Below are positions 1 through 12,335 of a stretch of 64,000 nucleotides of DNA, piece after piece (position 1 is the first letter of the stretch; every line of letters starts with the position of its first letter). The position numbers and the translations under genes were made by a program. This stretch comes from Haematococcus lacustris (Eukaryota; Chlorophyta; Chlorophyceae; Chlamydomonadales; Haematococcaceae): positions 6,191,406 to 6,255,405 of the forward strand of contig JASKMD010000007.1 in assembly GCA_030144725.1 (NCBI GenBank), read 5' to 3'. The notes beneath the pieces are model-generated. The model was given only the letters and a program-made list of their open reading frames with translations. It had not been told where the DNA came from and searched no databases.

Positions 1-3000
1 GGCTGGGTAATACCCCTGGTCAGATGCAGCTACATAGCGGTTAGGATCCCCCAGCTGTGCCACAAACACCGGGTTGGTGGGGTCGTTGGGGTTGAGGTTG
101 CAGCGCATCAGGTAGTCAGCACCCAGCCTGCACAGACGCACATCAGCACTGCACACTGCCCACAGCAGTGTATCACAAGTCGTCTCATAGGCATGCACCC
201 TGCCTTTGCCACATGTTCATTTGTCATGTCTGCAGAGACTAATAACACCCACCTGACCATGCCCTTGGCTGCAGCTGCCTGCTGGGGTGTGAAGCCGTCA
301 GGGAACTGCAGCAGGCTCCAGGCCAGCATGGTGACAGCGTAAGCTGAAGGTTGCCCGTACTTGACTGGGTCCACGCCCGGGGTCAGGCCCCCCAGCAGGT
401 CCACAGAGGCGACCAGATCAGCGACAGGCATCGTATTGGCTGTTTGCATCTGGGACTGCCAGTTGCCCGTGGAGCTGAACGTGGTTGTGTTCAGGTAGGG
501 AAGTTGGTCAGTGGGTCCTCGGTTCAGCAGTGCAGGAAGCGACAGGGGCGCAGCTGCCAGGCCAGTAACCAGCACGACTCCCATGTTGGTGTCTCGCATG
601 ATCTGCACAGGGCAGTGGCACTCATATGTTCGCCGCCGGTACCATGTACAGGGGCATGTCAGCATGCTACATGGGATCTGCATGGTGTGTAGGGGAAAGG
701 GTGCGCGGCAGCCTTGAGCACCATAAGTATGGGCCTGACATGCTCACCTGGTTAGGCAGGTAGGTCCCCAAAGACAAGCTGAGCACGCTCTGCAAACTGA
801 AGTCAGTTGGGATGAGCATCCCTGCAAAGCCATGCAGCAAGAGCATGAGTGTGAGCACGAGCATGAGCAGCCCTGCAACGTCGTGATCGGCAGAAGCAGC
901 TGGAGGGCAGCAGCTCCAGGAGTCAAGACAGCTCATTGTGGACGCTTTGATAGCCAATTGAGCGTTGAACTGGCTGAAGGATGAGTGCAGGCTGCTGCAG
1001 TGGGCTTGGTGCACTCACACAAGAGGATGATGGAGCCCAGAAGGACCATGGTGCTGATGCCTGGCAGCCACTTAGTGACGAACCTGCAGACCAGTCAGAA
1101 ATAGTATAATAATACATGGGGTCTGCAGAGCATGAGGTCTGATCTGACAAAAGTGGTTACTAAGCAAGCTGCCAGGTGCTGCATGGAGGCACATGGGGCC
1201 GGCACTGACTTGAAGGTCTTGCCCGCACTGAAGCAGTAGTGCAGGAAGCAGTAGGGTGCGATGGAGTTGTAGAAGGACCTGGGAGGAGCACAACGGCGAC
1301 AGCAAGGATGAGGCACTTGAACCATGCCACTCATAGCCACCAGGCCTCGCCTTCCTTGTCCTTTAGCTTCACTGTGCCTTGTTGCATGTCTCCACAGAGA
1401 TATGACCACCCACCAGCATATGGCGATCATGAGGTACGGGTTGCCGGTGAGAGGGGAGTTCAGGGCAAAGCTGGTCAGAGTGTCCCGGGCGATGGTCTGG
1501 GACAGTTCCCACATGCCCACCACAGCTGCAGAGCAGGGTCAGCAACAATGATCACCAGTGCCATCTCCATGGAGTGTGAGGCAGCGCACAAGGTATGCCG
1601 CTGAGCAGCTTTGCCAAGGGGAGGGGTGCCAGGGCGTGACTTACAGATCACGAGGCAGAAGAGCCACAGAAACAGCAGGGCTAGCGGGTCGAACATCTTG
1701 CCAAAGTCCTGCAGCCAGGCACGTCACAATACAACACAGCACCATGGCTGATCAGACCTCAATCACAAGATCACAGACCTCTGGCATGTGAGGGCAGGTG
1801 AGTTATCAATTACAGGCAGGAGCGGGCACATGACTGCAGCTGGAGTACCTATCACAGATGGTGTTGGTGTGCAGCATGTAGACCTGATGCTAACTTAATG
1901 CACGGTGGTCAGGTGGTGATTTGCAATGAAGCACCGCGGCCACTGACCTGCACATTCGCTGGCTTGAAGGACGCCATGACCTTCTTGAAACGTGCCAGCC
2001 CAGGCTCCTCAGGCTTGCCGGCCCCCTCCTGCCCGGCCCTCCTGCTCCTGAAGCGCTGTGCCCAGTCTGGGCCAGCCACTCCTTCATCCTTGATCTGCTG
2101 GAGCACCTTCTTGGCCAGCTGCCCCTCCCACGCTTCCATCTCCCATGGCGCTGGCAGTCGGGGCTGCACCATTGCATCATTGGGTGCTGACTGGACAGGA
2201 AGGACGTGCACTGGGGTGGGGTTCATGACGAAGGCCTGTGAGCTGGTGAAGGGTGCATGCTGTGCATACGCCTGCAGCTCTGGGTTGGTGGGGGGGACTG
2301 GGAAGGCGTACATGTTGGGGTGATGGTAGGTGTGGGGCTGGACTGTGGCAGTGTAGGTGGTGTGGCTTCCTGCAACTCCAGTGCGGCCATCATCAGCCTC
2401 TGCCATGGCTGCCGCTGCTGAATGGGCATAGAAAGCTGGAATCTGGAAGCCACTGGGCACGGAGGCGCTGAGGGGGCTGCTGATGCTGGCTGCCGGCAGC
2501 TGCCACTGCTGACTGACAGGTGGTGGCTTTATGGTAGGAACTGCTTCAGGGACAGGGGCAGGAGCAGCAGGAGGCTCTGCAGCCAAGGTTTGAGGCACTG
2601 CCTGGGGCTGAGCATCGGACCTCGCTGTGGGTCTGTTGGACAAGTTGTTTGGGGGCGTGGAGGAGGCCAAAGAGCTGGAGCAGTGGGCAGACTGGGCTGC
2701 CCCAGCTGCTGCAAGTGCCGCTGTCGCTGCAGCTGCTGCAGAGGCCTTAAGGCTCATGTCCTCTCTTGCCTTGGTCCAGGAGCTGGTTACCGCCTGTCGT
2801 GTAGCCCTGCCGCCTTCAGGGCTGCTGCTGCTGGAGGCTTGCCCAGTCTCGTAACACTCCTGGTACTGCTCATCACATGAATCGGTGTGAAGGGATGCGT
2901 CCTCGGACGCAGAAATCTCGGACGGGGCGTGGCTGGATGATCGAAGGCCGCTAGGCGCGGAGGTGCGAGGTACAGCGCGGGGCCTGGGCATCGCCTCCAC

Positions 3001-6000
3001 CAGGCCGCCGTCATGGGTTCCGGCTGCACCAGAGTGCGACAGACGGTGGGCAGGGCGGGGTAGCCCCTGGGGCGGCGGGGCCGCATCCGGCATGTCTGGG
3101 GCTTCTGGTGGCGCAAGCATGTCGCTGCCCTCCACCACCACCACCAGCTCGCACGCTGCTGCAGCTGGGGCAGTCAGTGTGCGGTCGTCAGCACCACCCA
3201 CTCCTGCAAAGCTGGCCATCATGGGCAGGGCCTCACGGTAGGACACCACTGTCTGGCTGCCACTGGCCTCAGGGCGGTGGGAGGGGCCTGGCTCAGTAGC
3301 ACCTGCCATGTTCACGCGGTTGCTGGCAGCCTGGCGCAAAAGCATCTTGCGCTGAGCATCACTGGTAGATGCCGACCCTGCGTGTTGAGCACGGCTATGC
3401 GCACTCTCCCCCTCATCATGGGCATGCTCTGGTGCAGGCTCTGCTGCTGCCTGAGATCTCTTGACACTGACAGCTGGGCGCGATGGCACCCTGACGCTGG
3501 ACTTGGCCTTGCCATCCTCGTAGTCAGCATGGGTGTCAGCTTGCTCACGGTAGGTTGGGGTGCTCGCTTGCGATGCTGCCGCCGTGCTGCGAAGCACTGG
3601 CCGGGAGCTGGCGAGAGGAGTTTCGGCAGGCGTGCTGTCGAAAGCACCCCGGCGCATGTGTCGGTCGTCTGGGTGCTGAGTGCGGCGGACGCTGGCGTGG
3701 CTGACCACGGACGAGGCGTAGCGTGGCGTATCATCAGTTCGTGGCGTGCTGGCCGTGTTGCTGGCGTAGGATGTGACGCGGGCGCGCGGTTGAGGGGCAT
3801 CCGCGTTCCGGTGTAGCCAGGTGCGCACACGGCCCCCAGACACTGGCGAGACCGGCTCGGTCGCCTGTACCTCCGTCTCGATGTCCCGTGGCTGCCTGAA
3901 CTTGCCTTTGGCCGGAGCTGCGACCGCTGGGCGACTGCACAGCAGGGAATGACACGGGAAAATGTTGGGTGCACTGCGCCCGACCTCAAGCAGCACCCTT
4001 TCAGGGTAGATCATGGCTTGCCAGCAATGCATCCTCAGACAGACACCCACCCCGTAAAGCTGTTGTAAACCGCAGTTGCCAGCCTGTGCGACATGCGCGC
4101 CAGGCTGTTGGAAGTAGGCTGCACGCTGGCTGAGACAATCTTCTCGACCTCTCCATCCTTGGCTGGAGCAGGGGCAGGCAGTGCTGGCTTGTTGCCAGAC
4201 TCACCCTGCAAGGGCAGGAGGCATACTGCAGTCATCTTAGCTGAGCATGCATGCATGCATGCATGCATGCAGAGTACTGGCAAGCATGACACAGCGTGGG
4301 CGATAAAATGAACATGGGGGCTGTGTAGGGTTGTTGAGATCAATGCATGAGGGTTGCCTGGAGGGGCATGGAGATCACCGCCACTGACCTTGGTCTTGTC
4401 CGTGACCTTGAACATGATGGCCTTGAAGCCCAGCTTGGCAGCCATGGTGTTGACAAAGGCCTTGGTGAAGGTGAACCACAGCACGGTGTTGCTCACGTTC
4501 ACAAACCACATCAGCTTCAGGTGCTTGAAGGTGTGCACGTAGTACTGCACGGACACAGCCAGCAGCACAGCACATCATGGGTGCTAGGAGCAGGTGGAGG
4601 AGGGAGGTGGCCCTCGACCAGATGGAGGACTGGTGATTGCAGCCACCCCTGGCATGCTGTGCTGGCAGTGGTGGCTACTGTGTGGCCCCTCACCTGCAGT
4701 GAGTTCTGCGATATGAAGTACAGGGTAGAGGCCAGCACCAGCTCGTAGGTGATGGTCACAGGGTGGATGCCGAAGGCGATGGACATGAAGGGCACAATGA
4801 TGAAGGCGGGGACAGTAAGGATGGTGGTTATGGGCGCCCAGGCGGCATAGCTGTACCACAGGCGCTGGAAGAAGGGCAGCTCGAAGTTCAGGAGCGGGCA
4901 CTTGGCAGAGAAGAACACCTGTGGCCAGGGACGTGGAGGGCAGTGTCAACGGGCAGGTGCTTGGCAAGGGGGCTACTGGCCCCAGCAGCAGGCTAGGCAG
5001 GTGGCTGGGGCAAGCAGGGCAGGGCTAGGGCTGACCTGGAAGTGGCCCTTGGTCCAGCGGGAGCGCTGGCGGAAGACGTTGCGGATCTCCTCGGGCGCCT
5101 GCAGGTAAGCAGTGAAGTGCAGGGGTTGGCCTGAGCTCAAGCAAGGAGTGCGAACTGCCTGCTGATGACTGGCAGCCACAGTGCAGGCAGTGCAAGGCGG
5201 GGCATCAGGGGCAGCAGTGGCCCTCACCTCCCCCACTGCGATGTAATCATTCAGGTATGTGGCCTTGTAGCCCCTGGACTTCAGCTCCATGCCCAGAGCA
5301 TAGTCCTCAGTGATGGCTGCAAGCGGGTGGCAGCACCAGGGGTGGGCGCTCAGCCCATTGACCTCTCCCTGGCTGTGTCAGCTGCTAGCACCTGGTGCTG
5401 AGCCTGGCACTTGCATCCTCAGCCAGCTGACCAGCAAGCTGCCTGGCCACTCACTGTACTCAGGGAACCAGCCGCAGTGAGCCAGAGCGCGGGCGCGGAT
5501 GCAGAAGTTGGTGCCTGTGCAGGCGATGTAGCCCCAGGCAAAGGCGCCTGGCAGCCAGTACTCCCCTGCAGCAAACCCAGGCAACCCAGGCACAGTCAGA
5601 GCTTGCACTGTCAGCAGCCACCTGGCAGCTGCTTTGCTGGGCAGCCACACGCAGCTGGTCAGGGGATGTGTTGTCTGCTGCTGCTACTCACAGAACTGCA
5701 CGTTGATGGAGTTGAACAGGTCAGTGTCGGGGTCAATGTTGTGGAAGGCCTGGGGCGTCAGGCACAGGGCCAGGTTGTCGTCCAGCATCACCTCGAAGAT
5801 CTGTAGGACGGCAAGCACACCAGCTGCACTGTCAGCAGGCAGCAAGGCTGGCATGCAACCAGTGCTACTGGTCAAGCACAAACAGGCAGGCAGTTGAGGG
5901 CTGGCTGGCGGCTGGCTGTGATGCTGCCCCTCGCCTTGCAGAAGAAGTCGGGCTTGGCGCACATGTCGGAGTCAAACACCACCACCAGCTCCTTGTTGCT

Positions 6001-7488
6001 GATCTCAGACCAGTCCACATCCTCAGGGTTCAGCTCTGAGCGGGGCAGGCTGGCGTAGATGCTGTGCAAGCAGAAGTTCAGGTTGGCGCTCTTGCCGTTC
6101 ACCTCTCCCTTCTTGCGGGTGCTGCACAGCAGCATGCGGGAAGAGTGAGCCACGCAGGTGCCATCATGCCGCTGCTCATCCCAGCACTGCGTCCCAGCAC
6201 TGCCAGGGTGCTGGCTACTGTGACTGCTATCAAGCTGAGCTGCAAGGCTCCCACCCACCGGCCTGACACATACACCACATCCTCGGTGGCGCTCAGTGCC
6301 TCAATGAACGCCTGCTTCTCCGCATCCTTGCCGTCGTCACACAGGTATACAGTCCTGCGCAGCCATGGCAGGAGCACAGCAATGCATCCTGTGGCCAATG
6401 CGGTGTGGTCAGCATGCCAGTGGGTGCTGGCTGGCAGCTGGTGCTCAGGCAAACCCTGCCATGCAGGCAGGACGCCTCCCGGCCTTCACTCTTGCCTGCG
6501 GGTCATGGATGGCAGGCCGGCTGACACTGCTGCCATGATTGTGGCCACCACCACCTCCATGGGCTCCTTGTAGCAGGGCACCAGCACACGCACGTGCAGC
6601 CTGCATTGACCAGGCCAAGCAACCTCAACACCGCTCATGCTCTGTGATACAGAGCAGGAAATATGCCATCATCATCACTATGTGATGAGTATGCTGTGTA
6701 TCAAGGCATCATGCAGGCTACAGGTGTGGTGGAGCAGGCATGCTTAAGCGCCATGGAACGGAACACGGCCATGTCAGCGATGGGCAGGCCACCCAAGGCT
6801 TACCGGCAGTCTGTAGCTGTCTGGTCAGTGCGGGGTGTCATGCCCGCCACAGCGGCTGTGCTGGCCTCCCTGTCAATGCCGGGAGGCAGGCCAAGGGACC
6901 CAGTGGGGTACACAGAGCGCAGCAACAGGATGGCGTATGGCAGGAAGGCGGTCTGGCCCACCAGCTCCAGGCAGATCTGCATCGCGAAGGCAGTTCAGCA
7001 GTTAGCAAGAGGACCCAGGCGCTACACGCCGAACACCCCGCACTACACGACCGGGTGCGCGCAACTCACAATGAACAGAGGGTAAGGCTGCCAGCCACCG
7101 ATGGCCAGGCCTTGGAAGCGGATCACGAAGTAGTAAGCCGCCCTGCGAGCACGTCCAGGGTTGTTAGGGCGATGTGTAGGGCCGCGGTCCTACAGGTGCT
7201 GATGCCGTTGCTGCGGGTGATGCTGCAGTGTGGCTAGCTAAACACTCACGAGCCGAGGAAGATGAGGAAAAGGAGACAAGGTACTATGTTCCAGCGATGC
7301 GCAATTGGGTTGACTCGACTACGTGCGGCAGGGCGCGCAGGCTCCCTCATTGGCTGGTTTCTCATATCATCAAGCTCGGGAGCAGGCCCAGCAACTGAGT
7401 TCGTCCTCCTGCGCTGAGAGATGCGCTGCTCAAGTACCATCCTGAGCTCTGCAGGCAAAGGCAGCTGGAGAACGGCTGAAGATGGCAT
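1..7488 (-). CDS. GT2 beta-glycan synthase fused to GH9 domain, copy A (3' end outside window)
   Basis: Predicted membrane glycosyltransferase family 2 (cellulose-synthase-like) protein continuing into a GH9 glucanase domain. Modelled exons from the ATG at 7488: 7250-7488, 7070-7142, 6804-6976, 6496-6600, 6259-6354, 5935-6121, 5692-5800, 5455-5565, 5228-5316, 5036-5098, 4694-4918, 4389-4544, 4051-4205, 1948-3934, 1645-1708, 1414-1525, 1210-1278, 1019-1083, 748-821, a small exon near 640-670, 253-602, <1-127; all junction phases agree. GT2 hallmarks are VYLCDDG, VFDSD, TITEDYALG and QRSRW. Hydrophobic helices occur before the catalytic part (PCLLFLIFLG) and after it. A disordered 660-residue linker (exon 1948-3934) is followed by more helices and then GH9 sequence (VDLLGG..., LGADYLMR). 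Known for the family: processive beta-glycan synthesis from a nucleotide sugar at the plasma membrane. Inferred: cellulose or a related glucan. The polymer made is unproven. Confidence 0.85.
1948..3934 (-). other. Disordered linker exon of copy A
   Basis: Single exon encoding about 660 residues rich in Ala, Ser, Pro and Gln between two groups of transmembrane helices. The start (WLHRNA, PRYASSV), one internal block (SGSQTVVSYREALPMMASF) and the end (LPAPWEM, LAKKVL, MASFKPANVQ) are shared with the linker of copy B, which is 1,123 bp long. The rest differs in length and sequence. No known domain was recognised. Confidence 0.75.
4244..4271. repeat. GCAT tetranucleotide repeat in an intron of copy A
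   Basis: Run of GCAT units in the intron between exons 4389-4544 and 4051-4205. The matching intron of copy B (26896-26911) carries a shorter run of the same unit, so the repeat length changed after duplication. Confidence 0.9.
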
Positions 7489-8904
7489 CCAGGGTTGCGC
7501 TGCCGGAAGGTTGCGTAGCTGCAGAGGCAGGCTAGCACCTTAGCTCCGCAGCTGCAGCTCTACTAGTGCAAGGTCGACAAAGGTGTACAATAACAAGTTG
7601 CTCAAGGGCAAAGTTGCTCAAGGGCAAAGGCCCACTGTCGGAGCAGCTGCTGCAGTGATCAGCCGTCTGAGCTACGGCCAGATGTTGCGACAGGCGCTTC
7701 AACCTCGCGTACATTACACTACCGGTGTGACCGGGAACTTTTAAGGATTCGCTTTAACTCCTAACACTAACTCCTAAATCGGAAGTCGGCCTAACTCGGT
7801 ACGAACTCTTGTCTGGTGAGCTGGAGACGAAAAGAGTCAAACGAAGAGCTCATAACGCTCCAGCAACGAAAAGGCACCGGCTGCGACAATACCAGTCCCA
7901 AGCAAACACAGAAGCAATAGGCGTGAGGGTTGAAAACCCTCCAGCAGACAAGGAAAACCTTCGCCCTGTGCGCCCAGCCTGGAGCTGGTGTTTAGACATA
8001 TCAGCCCGGAACCCTAAGTCCCCACCCTAACCCCTGGTGCCCTCAGATGCCCCCACGACAACCCCAACAGTCTCCACGCAGCCAGGCATCCACACAAGCA
8101 GCAGCACTTCCACAGCAGCCTTGCGCAACAAGGCTTAACAGCGCTGTGCCTAGGCTGTATGTCCCACGCAGCCCACTGAAGGCTGCCATGCCTTGACCAG
8201 TACTGCCATCGAGCAAATGCCTGGACCTAGACCGCAATGCATGATTGCACATGCAGCTCATTGGTCAAAGCAAGAGGTGTCTTCTGAAACTGTACCGATG
8301 GCCGGAGCAGCTATCAAGGGCGAGCAGTACCCTGGTTAGGGGCATAAGCGGCTGGGAGACCGCCCACTTCAGAAAGGGGACATAATTCTGCCTTTCCGGG
8401 CGGATGAGGGAGGTCTGATCACATCTATTTCACATCAAACCAAGCGAAGAAACCTTTACAACACCTGCACCTGGTTCTGCTGGGCCCTATCACAGGCTCT
8501 GTGTATCAGTTTTTGCCTGCTTTAGCATAGATTGCGAACTAAGCAGCCTGACACATACAACTAGCGCCCCGCCTCAGCGCCTGCCTCTGCTAGACAGACA
8601 GTTTTGTGTATCCATTATCATGGTTGCCTATTGTCCCTCCATGGTCCAACCATGGGAGCCTGCTGCCTTGCAGCAAGGCCCTGTCATGCCCTGAGCTTGG
8701 AGGCGCAGCCCTCATTGCTCGCCAGTCTGCTCCCTGCTTCACTAGATCTCCTCCCAAGACAATCAAATTGAAGTTCTCCGTCGCACCCTTTGATGACCAC
8801 AAAGCCCATATCTGTGGCACTTTCCACCTATACCACTGGGCACCTCATCAAAACCAACAGCTAGTCTTGAGACATGCACGTCCAATGCTAGATCTAGATC
8901 ACGT
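7489..8904. other. Intergenic region upstream of copy A, with part of a dispersed repeat
   Basis: I see no supportable gene here. It holds the promoter and 5' UTR side of the GT2-GH9 copy A. Scattered CTAACCCTAA-like pieces lie near 7755-7800 and 8010-8035. A stretch at about 8740-8870 resembles the dispersed repeat at 57320-57410 (shared words around GTCGCACCCTT and GGCACTTTCC). Confidence 0.5.
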
Positions 8905-10983
8905 CTAAATCTCCTCCCATGACAGGCCCTCTGGTGAGGCCGGTGGCAGCAGGTCATACGCATCCTCCTCCTCCTCCGCGGGCTCTGCGGCTGCTGCCCC
9001 ATGGGCCTGGGCTGAGGGTGCAGCTAGACTAAGCTGGCCAGGGCCCCCACCTGCCCCTGCACTGGGAAATGACAGCTGCTGCTGGGACAGGGCCTGCCCT
9101 GCTGCCACCAGCCCCTGGCCCTGCACCTGGCCTGGCACATCATGACCGTGCACCTGCTGCCCAAACACTGGCCCATAGCCTTGGCTGCTGTGGCCGTCTG
9201 CTATAGAATGCACGTACCCAAGGGGGCCGCAACCCAGCGGGCTAGCCTGCAACGCAGCTGGCATGGCTGCAAGGTAGCTGCCAGGAAGCTGCCCATGCCC
9301 ACCCACTAGCCCATGGCTTGCATGCCCATGATCGGCTGCTGCTGGTGGCCTGTTGTAGCCCAGCTGGCTGAAAGGAGCAGCACCTGAGGTGGTATGTGGA
9401 ACATAGCCCGTTGAAGTGACTGTCAAAGTGTGGTCACTCCCCATGCTGTGCATGGAGGCCCCTGCATGGCTTGCATGGCTGCCCCCTGCCACACTCCCAG
9501 GATAGGGGGATGCACCACACACTGCAGCAGCTGACGCCAGTGACCCAGCCAGACCCTCCCTGACATACCCCTGGCTGCCTTGCTGCTGCTGCACAGACCC
9601 AGGCTCAAACCCTGCACCCCGCCCTGGCGCTGGATAGCCCCACCCTGCAGCCTGACTTGCATACACTACTGCCGCCTGCTGCTGCTGCTGACTTGCTGCT
9701 GGCAGCAGCACAGAGTGGGTGTTGACTGGAGCCGCTGACAGACCTAGAGCAGCAGCTGGGTGGGCAGTGTCCTCCATGCTCCAGGCTGCATCATACTCAG
9801 CCTCCAGATCACCTGCCACAGCAGCTGACCCTGGTGCGGCCCCTGCCTCCTTCAGAAGCCCCCCTGCCGCATGGGATGCTACAAGCGGAGAGGCTGGCTC
9901 CAGCAGGAAGCCGGCCAGGGCGCCCACACGCTGCTGTGCTGCTGGCAGCAGCAGCTGCTGTTCACTTTGGAACGCCGCTGTGGGCATTGGCTGTGCATCA
10001 CCTGCCCCTGCCCTTGCACTGTGTTGGCCAGCACCAGGGGTGGCACTGACGGCGCTCGTGCCCAGGTCGAAGCAGGCTGTAAGGGGGTTGGGCAGCAGAG
10101 ATTGTGGCCGAACGTGGCGCCGAAGTGTAGCAGCTAGGCCAACAGCAGTGCGACGCGGCTTCACCACAGCTGGTTGTGCAACCATGGTGCTGTATAGCGA
10201 TTGAGGCAGCCACCTGACAGCCAGGGCCTGACCCGCAGTTCTGCCATCAGCCTGGCTGCATGCAGGCCTGCATGAGGCATCCGGGGCAGGCACAGCTGTG
10301 CGCCGCATACCACTCCGCGTTGCATGCCCAGCTTGCAGAGCTTTTGACCGCCTGCGGCCACCATGGCCAACATAGGCGACAGCGTCAGAGTCTAATCTTA
10401 CCCCACAGTGCCCGCTGCGAGCCGTGGCACACCTGACGAGAGCATGGGCAGCAATGCTGCCAGCACATGTCCCTGAAACTGTATGAAACCTGTTCTGTGA
10501 TGGCTCCAACACCACAATGGGCACACTTTACTGACCCCATGCTGATGTGGACACTGTGGCAGCTTGATCACAGCACGCAAGTGCTCCCGCAGTCGACACC
10601 TTGCGCACACAGCACATTCGCCTTGTACCCCCCTTGCCTGCCTACCCTACCCTGCAAGCTGATGTCTCTGTTTATGGACACTGACGCTCTGAGTATGGCT
10701 GTAGTCCACCTGACTTGATAGCTCCTAATTGCCTTGACTTAGCTGTCAAGACGTACCGTGCTGCAAGGTAGGCACTTGCCCGTGCGTCCGCTTGGGACAA
10801 CACACGGGCCAGTGCATGGACAGCTGCCGCCCTCCTGGCGGCTGGGCTCAGGAGCTGTGGTCGGTACAAGCTGGATGGGCAGCGGCTGGTAGCTCTTTGT
10901 GCAACATGCGATAGTCTTGCTGTGCCATGCGGTGGCACACCGGCTTCCACACTAGGCTGCTGGGTCTGTGCTGTGGCTGTCAT
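8905..10983 (-). CDS. Low-complexity Gln/Ala/Gly-rich protein, unknown function
   Basis: Two-exon model: 10757-10983 (ATG at 10983) and 8905-10432, phase 2 at the junction, 584 aa. The first 85 residues are rich in Arg, Ala and Ser with few acids and could be an organelle-targeting or disordered segment. The middle is Gln/Ala/Gly/His rich with short polyQ runs. The C-terminus is acidic (EEEEDAYDLLPP, ending SWEEI) like many transcription-activation tails, but no DNA-binding domain is visible. I do not recognise the family. The start codon is only 26 bp behind the VMA21 stop on the same strand, so a shared transcript is possible. Alternative: the true start is inside exon 2, for example the ATG in MVAQPAVVKPRR, which opens a basic segment. 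Confidence 0.55.
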
Positions 10984-11009
10984 AGGAACGTTGTGGTCTA
11001 TGACAGTAG

Positions 11010-11484
11010 CTAATCTTCCTTGTCAGCGGGCTTGGCGTCCTCGTCCTTGAATGCGGTGAAAATGAAGCAAGCTACTACCTGGGAAGGCATAGTCAATGTT
11101 CAGCAACTTGAACACAAGCATTGCATGAGAAGCGAGCCTGGCACAGCTGACAGGGACGAAACGACGGCAACATGGTAATGCCTTCCACTAACAATGTTGA
11201 CGCCGATCACAGCAACCACGCCAGACACCAGCGACAGCTTCTCAGGCGCAGGGATGCCGATCGTCCACGCGTACACGGCTGAAAGAAGGGCAGGACACGG
11301 AATACTCTAGATTAAATCTGACTGTGACGTACGAGTCGGTGCAGCACTCACGGTCCAGGTAGTGCTCCACGGACATCCAGAACAGAAAGAATGGCACCAG
11401 CATCATCAGGACGGAGTAAACGGCGAGGTTGCTAAACGCAAAAAGGTTCGTCTTACTAGCAGCGGGGGCTACCTTCTTACCCAT
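11010..11484 (-). CDS. VMA21: VMA21-like V-ATPase assembly factor
   Basis: Three exons (11352-11484, 11193-11278, 11010-11078) join in phase to a 95-aa protein starting MGKKVAPAAS. Two hydrophobic hairpin helices are visible: VYSVLMMLVPFFLFW at residues 20-35, and a second around SLVSGVVAVIGVNIVVACF at 60-80. A short charged tail follows (KDEDAKPADKED). Size (yeast 77 aa, human 101 aa), two-helix layout and the loop between helices match VMA21, the ER chaperone that helps assemble the V0 sector of the vacuolar H+-ATPase. Known of the family: an ER-retrieval signal at the C-terminus (KKxx in yeast). Here the tail is not a dilysine signal. The next ORF on the same strand starts 26 bp after the stop. 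The family call rests on topology and loop sequence. Confidence 0.75.
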
Positions 11485-12335
11485 GGCTGCAGGCAAGATG
11501 TCTGCAGGTCGTACGCAGGGTTTACTTATCATTCATATTTTCTGATAGGTTTTTAATTCATTTTTCATTTTTTCATCTTTTCATTTTGATTAATACATCA
11601 CAGCTCTGCCATACAACTACCAGTATGTCTGAATGGATATATCAACAATGCTGTATCCCTATCCTCAGCCCCCTACACTTCTCCACAGCCGTGAGATTCA
11701 TACATCACAGCACCACGGCAGGCTATCACCCTGAGTTAAAGTCCAACTTGTCGTTACACAACCAGCCACGTGCATTGTGCCTGTGCACGGAGCCTTCAAG
11801 TAAGTGATATTAGGCGTGCCTTGTAGCATGTGTGCGATGGCTGGCAGGCGCGCTTGGCACAGCCTCAGAGCTAAGGCCGGCCCCAGTTCGTTGACATCAG
11901 GCTTCTGAAACAGGCTATACCTGTGGGGTCTGCCCTTTGCCACCTGCCACCTGCACGATGCCTGCCTGCCTGGTGGGATGATCATCACTCCACGAATCTG
12001 ATGATAATTCTGGTGATAAATCCGATTATGGATTTGCTGGTGGCACTGAGCCAGCAGCAACAGCATGTTCTGTCAACACTGTTAGTACTGGTGAAAATGA
12101 ATGCTTCATGTACAATGTCGGTGGTTCAGCATACACCAACTTACACCATGCCTTTGGGGGGGCCACACACACCCCACCATCGCCCTCCCCCTCTAAACCA
12201 CAGGCCAGCTCCTGGCCTGATCCCAGATGGCATAGGATGAGAGCGCATCACCGAGGATGCAGCAATGCTGTCAAGTGAACAAAGTGGTAATGGACAAGGC
12301 TTGGGTGCCCCCAAATGCTGCCCCTGGTGAGAAAA
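11485..12335. other. Intergenic region with one copy of a dispersed repeat
   Basis: No gene seen. An AT-rich stretch at 11525-11600 lies upstream of VMA21 and probably includes its promoter. From about 11602 to 11700 the sequence (containing TGAATGGATATATCAACAAT) is repeated in the same orientation at about 22682-22795. Confidence 0.55.
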
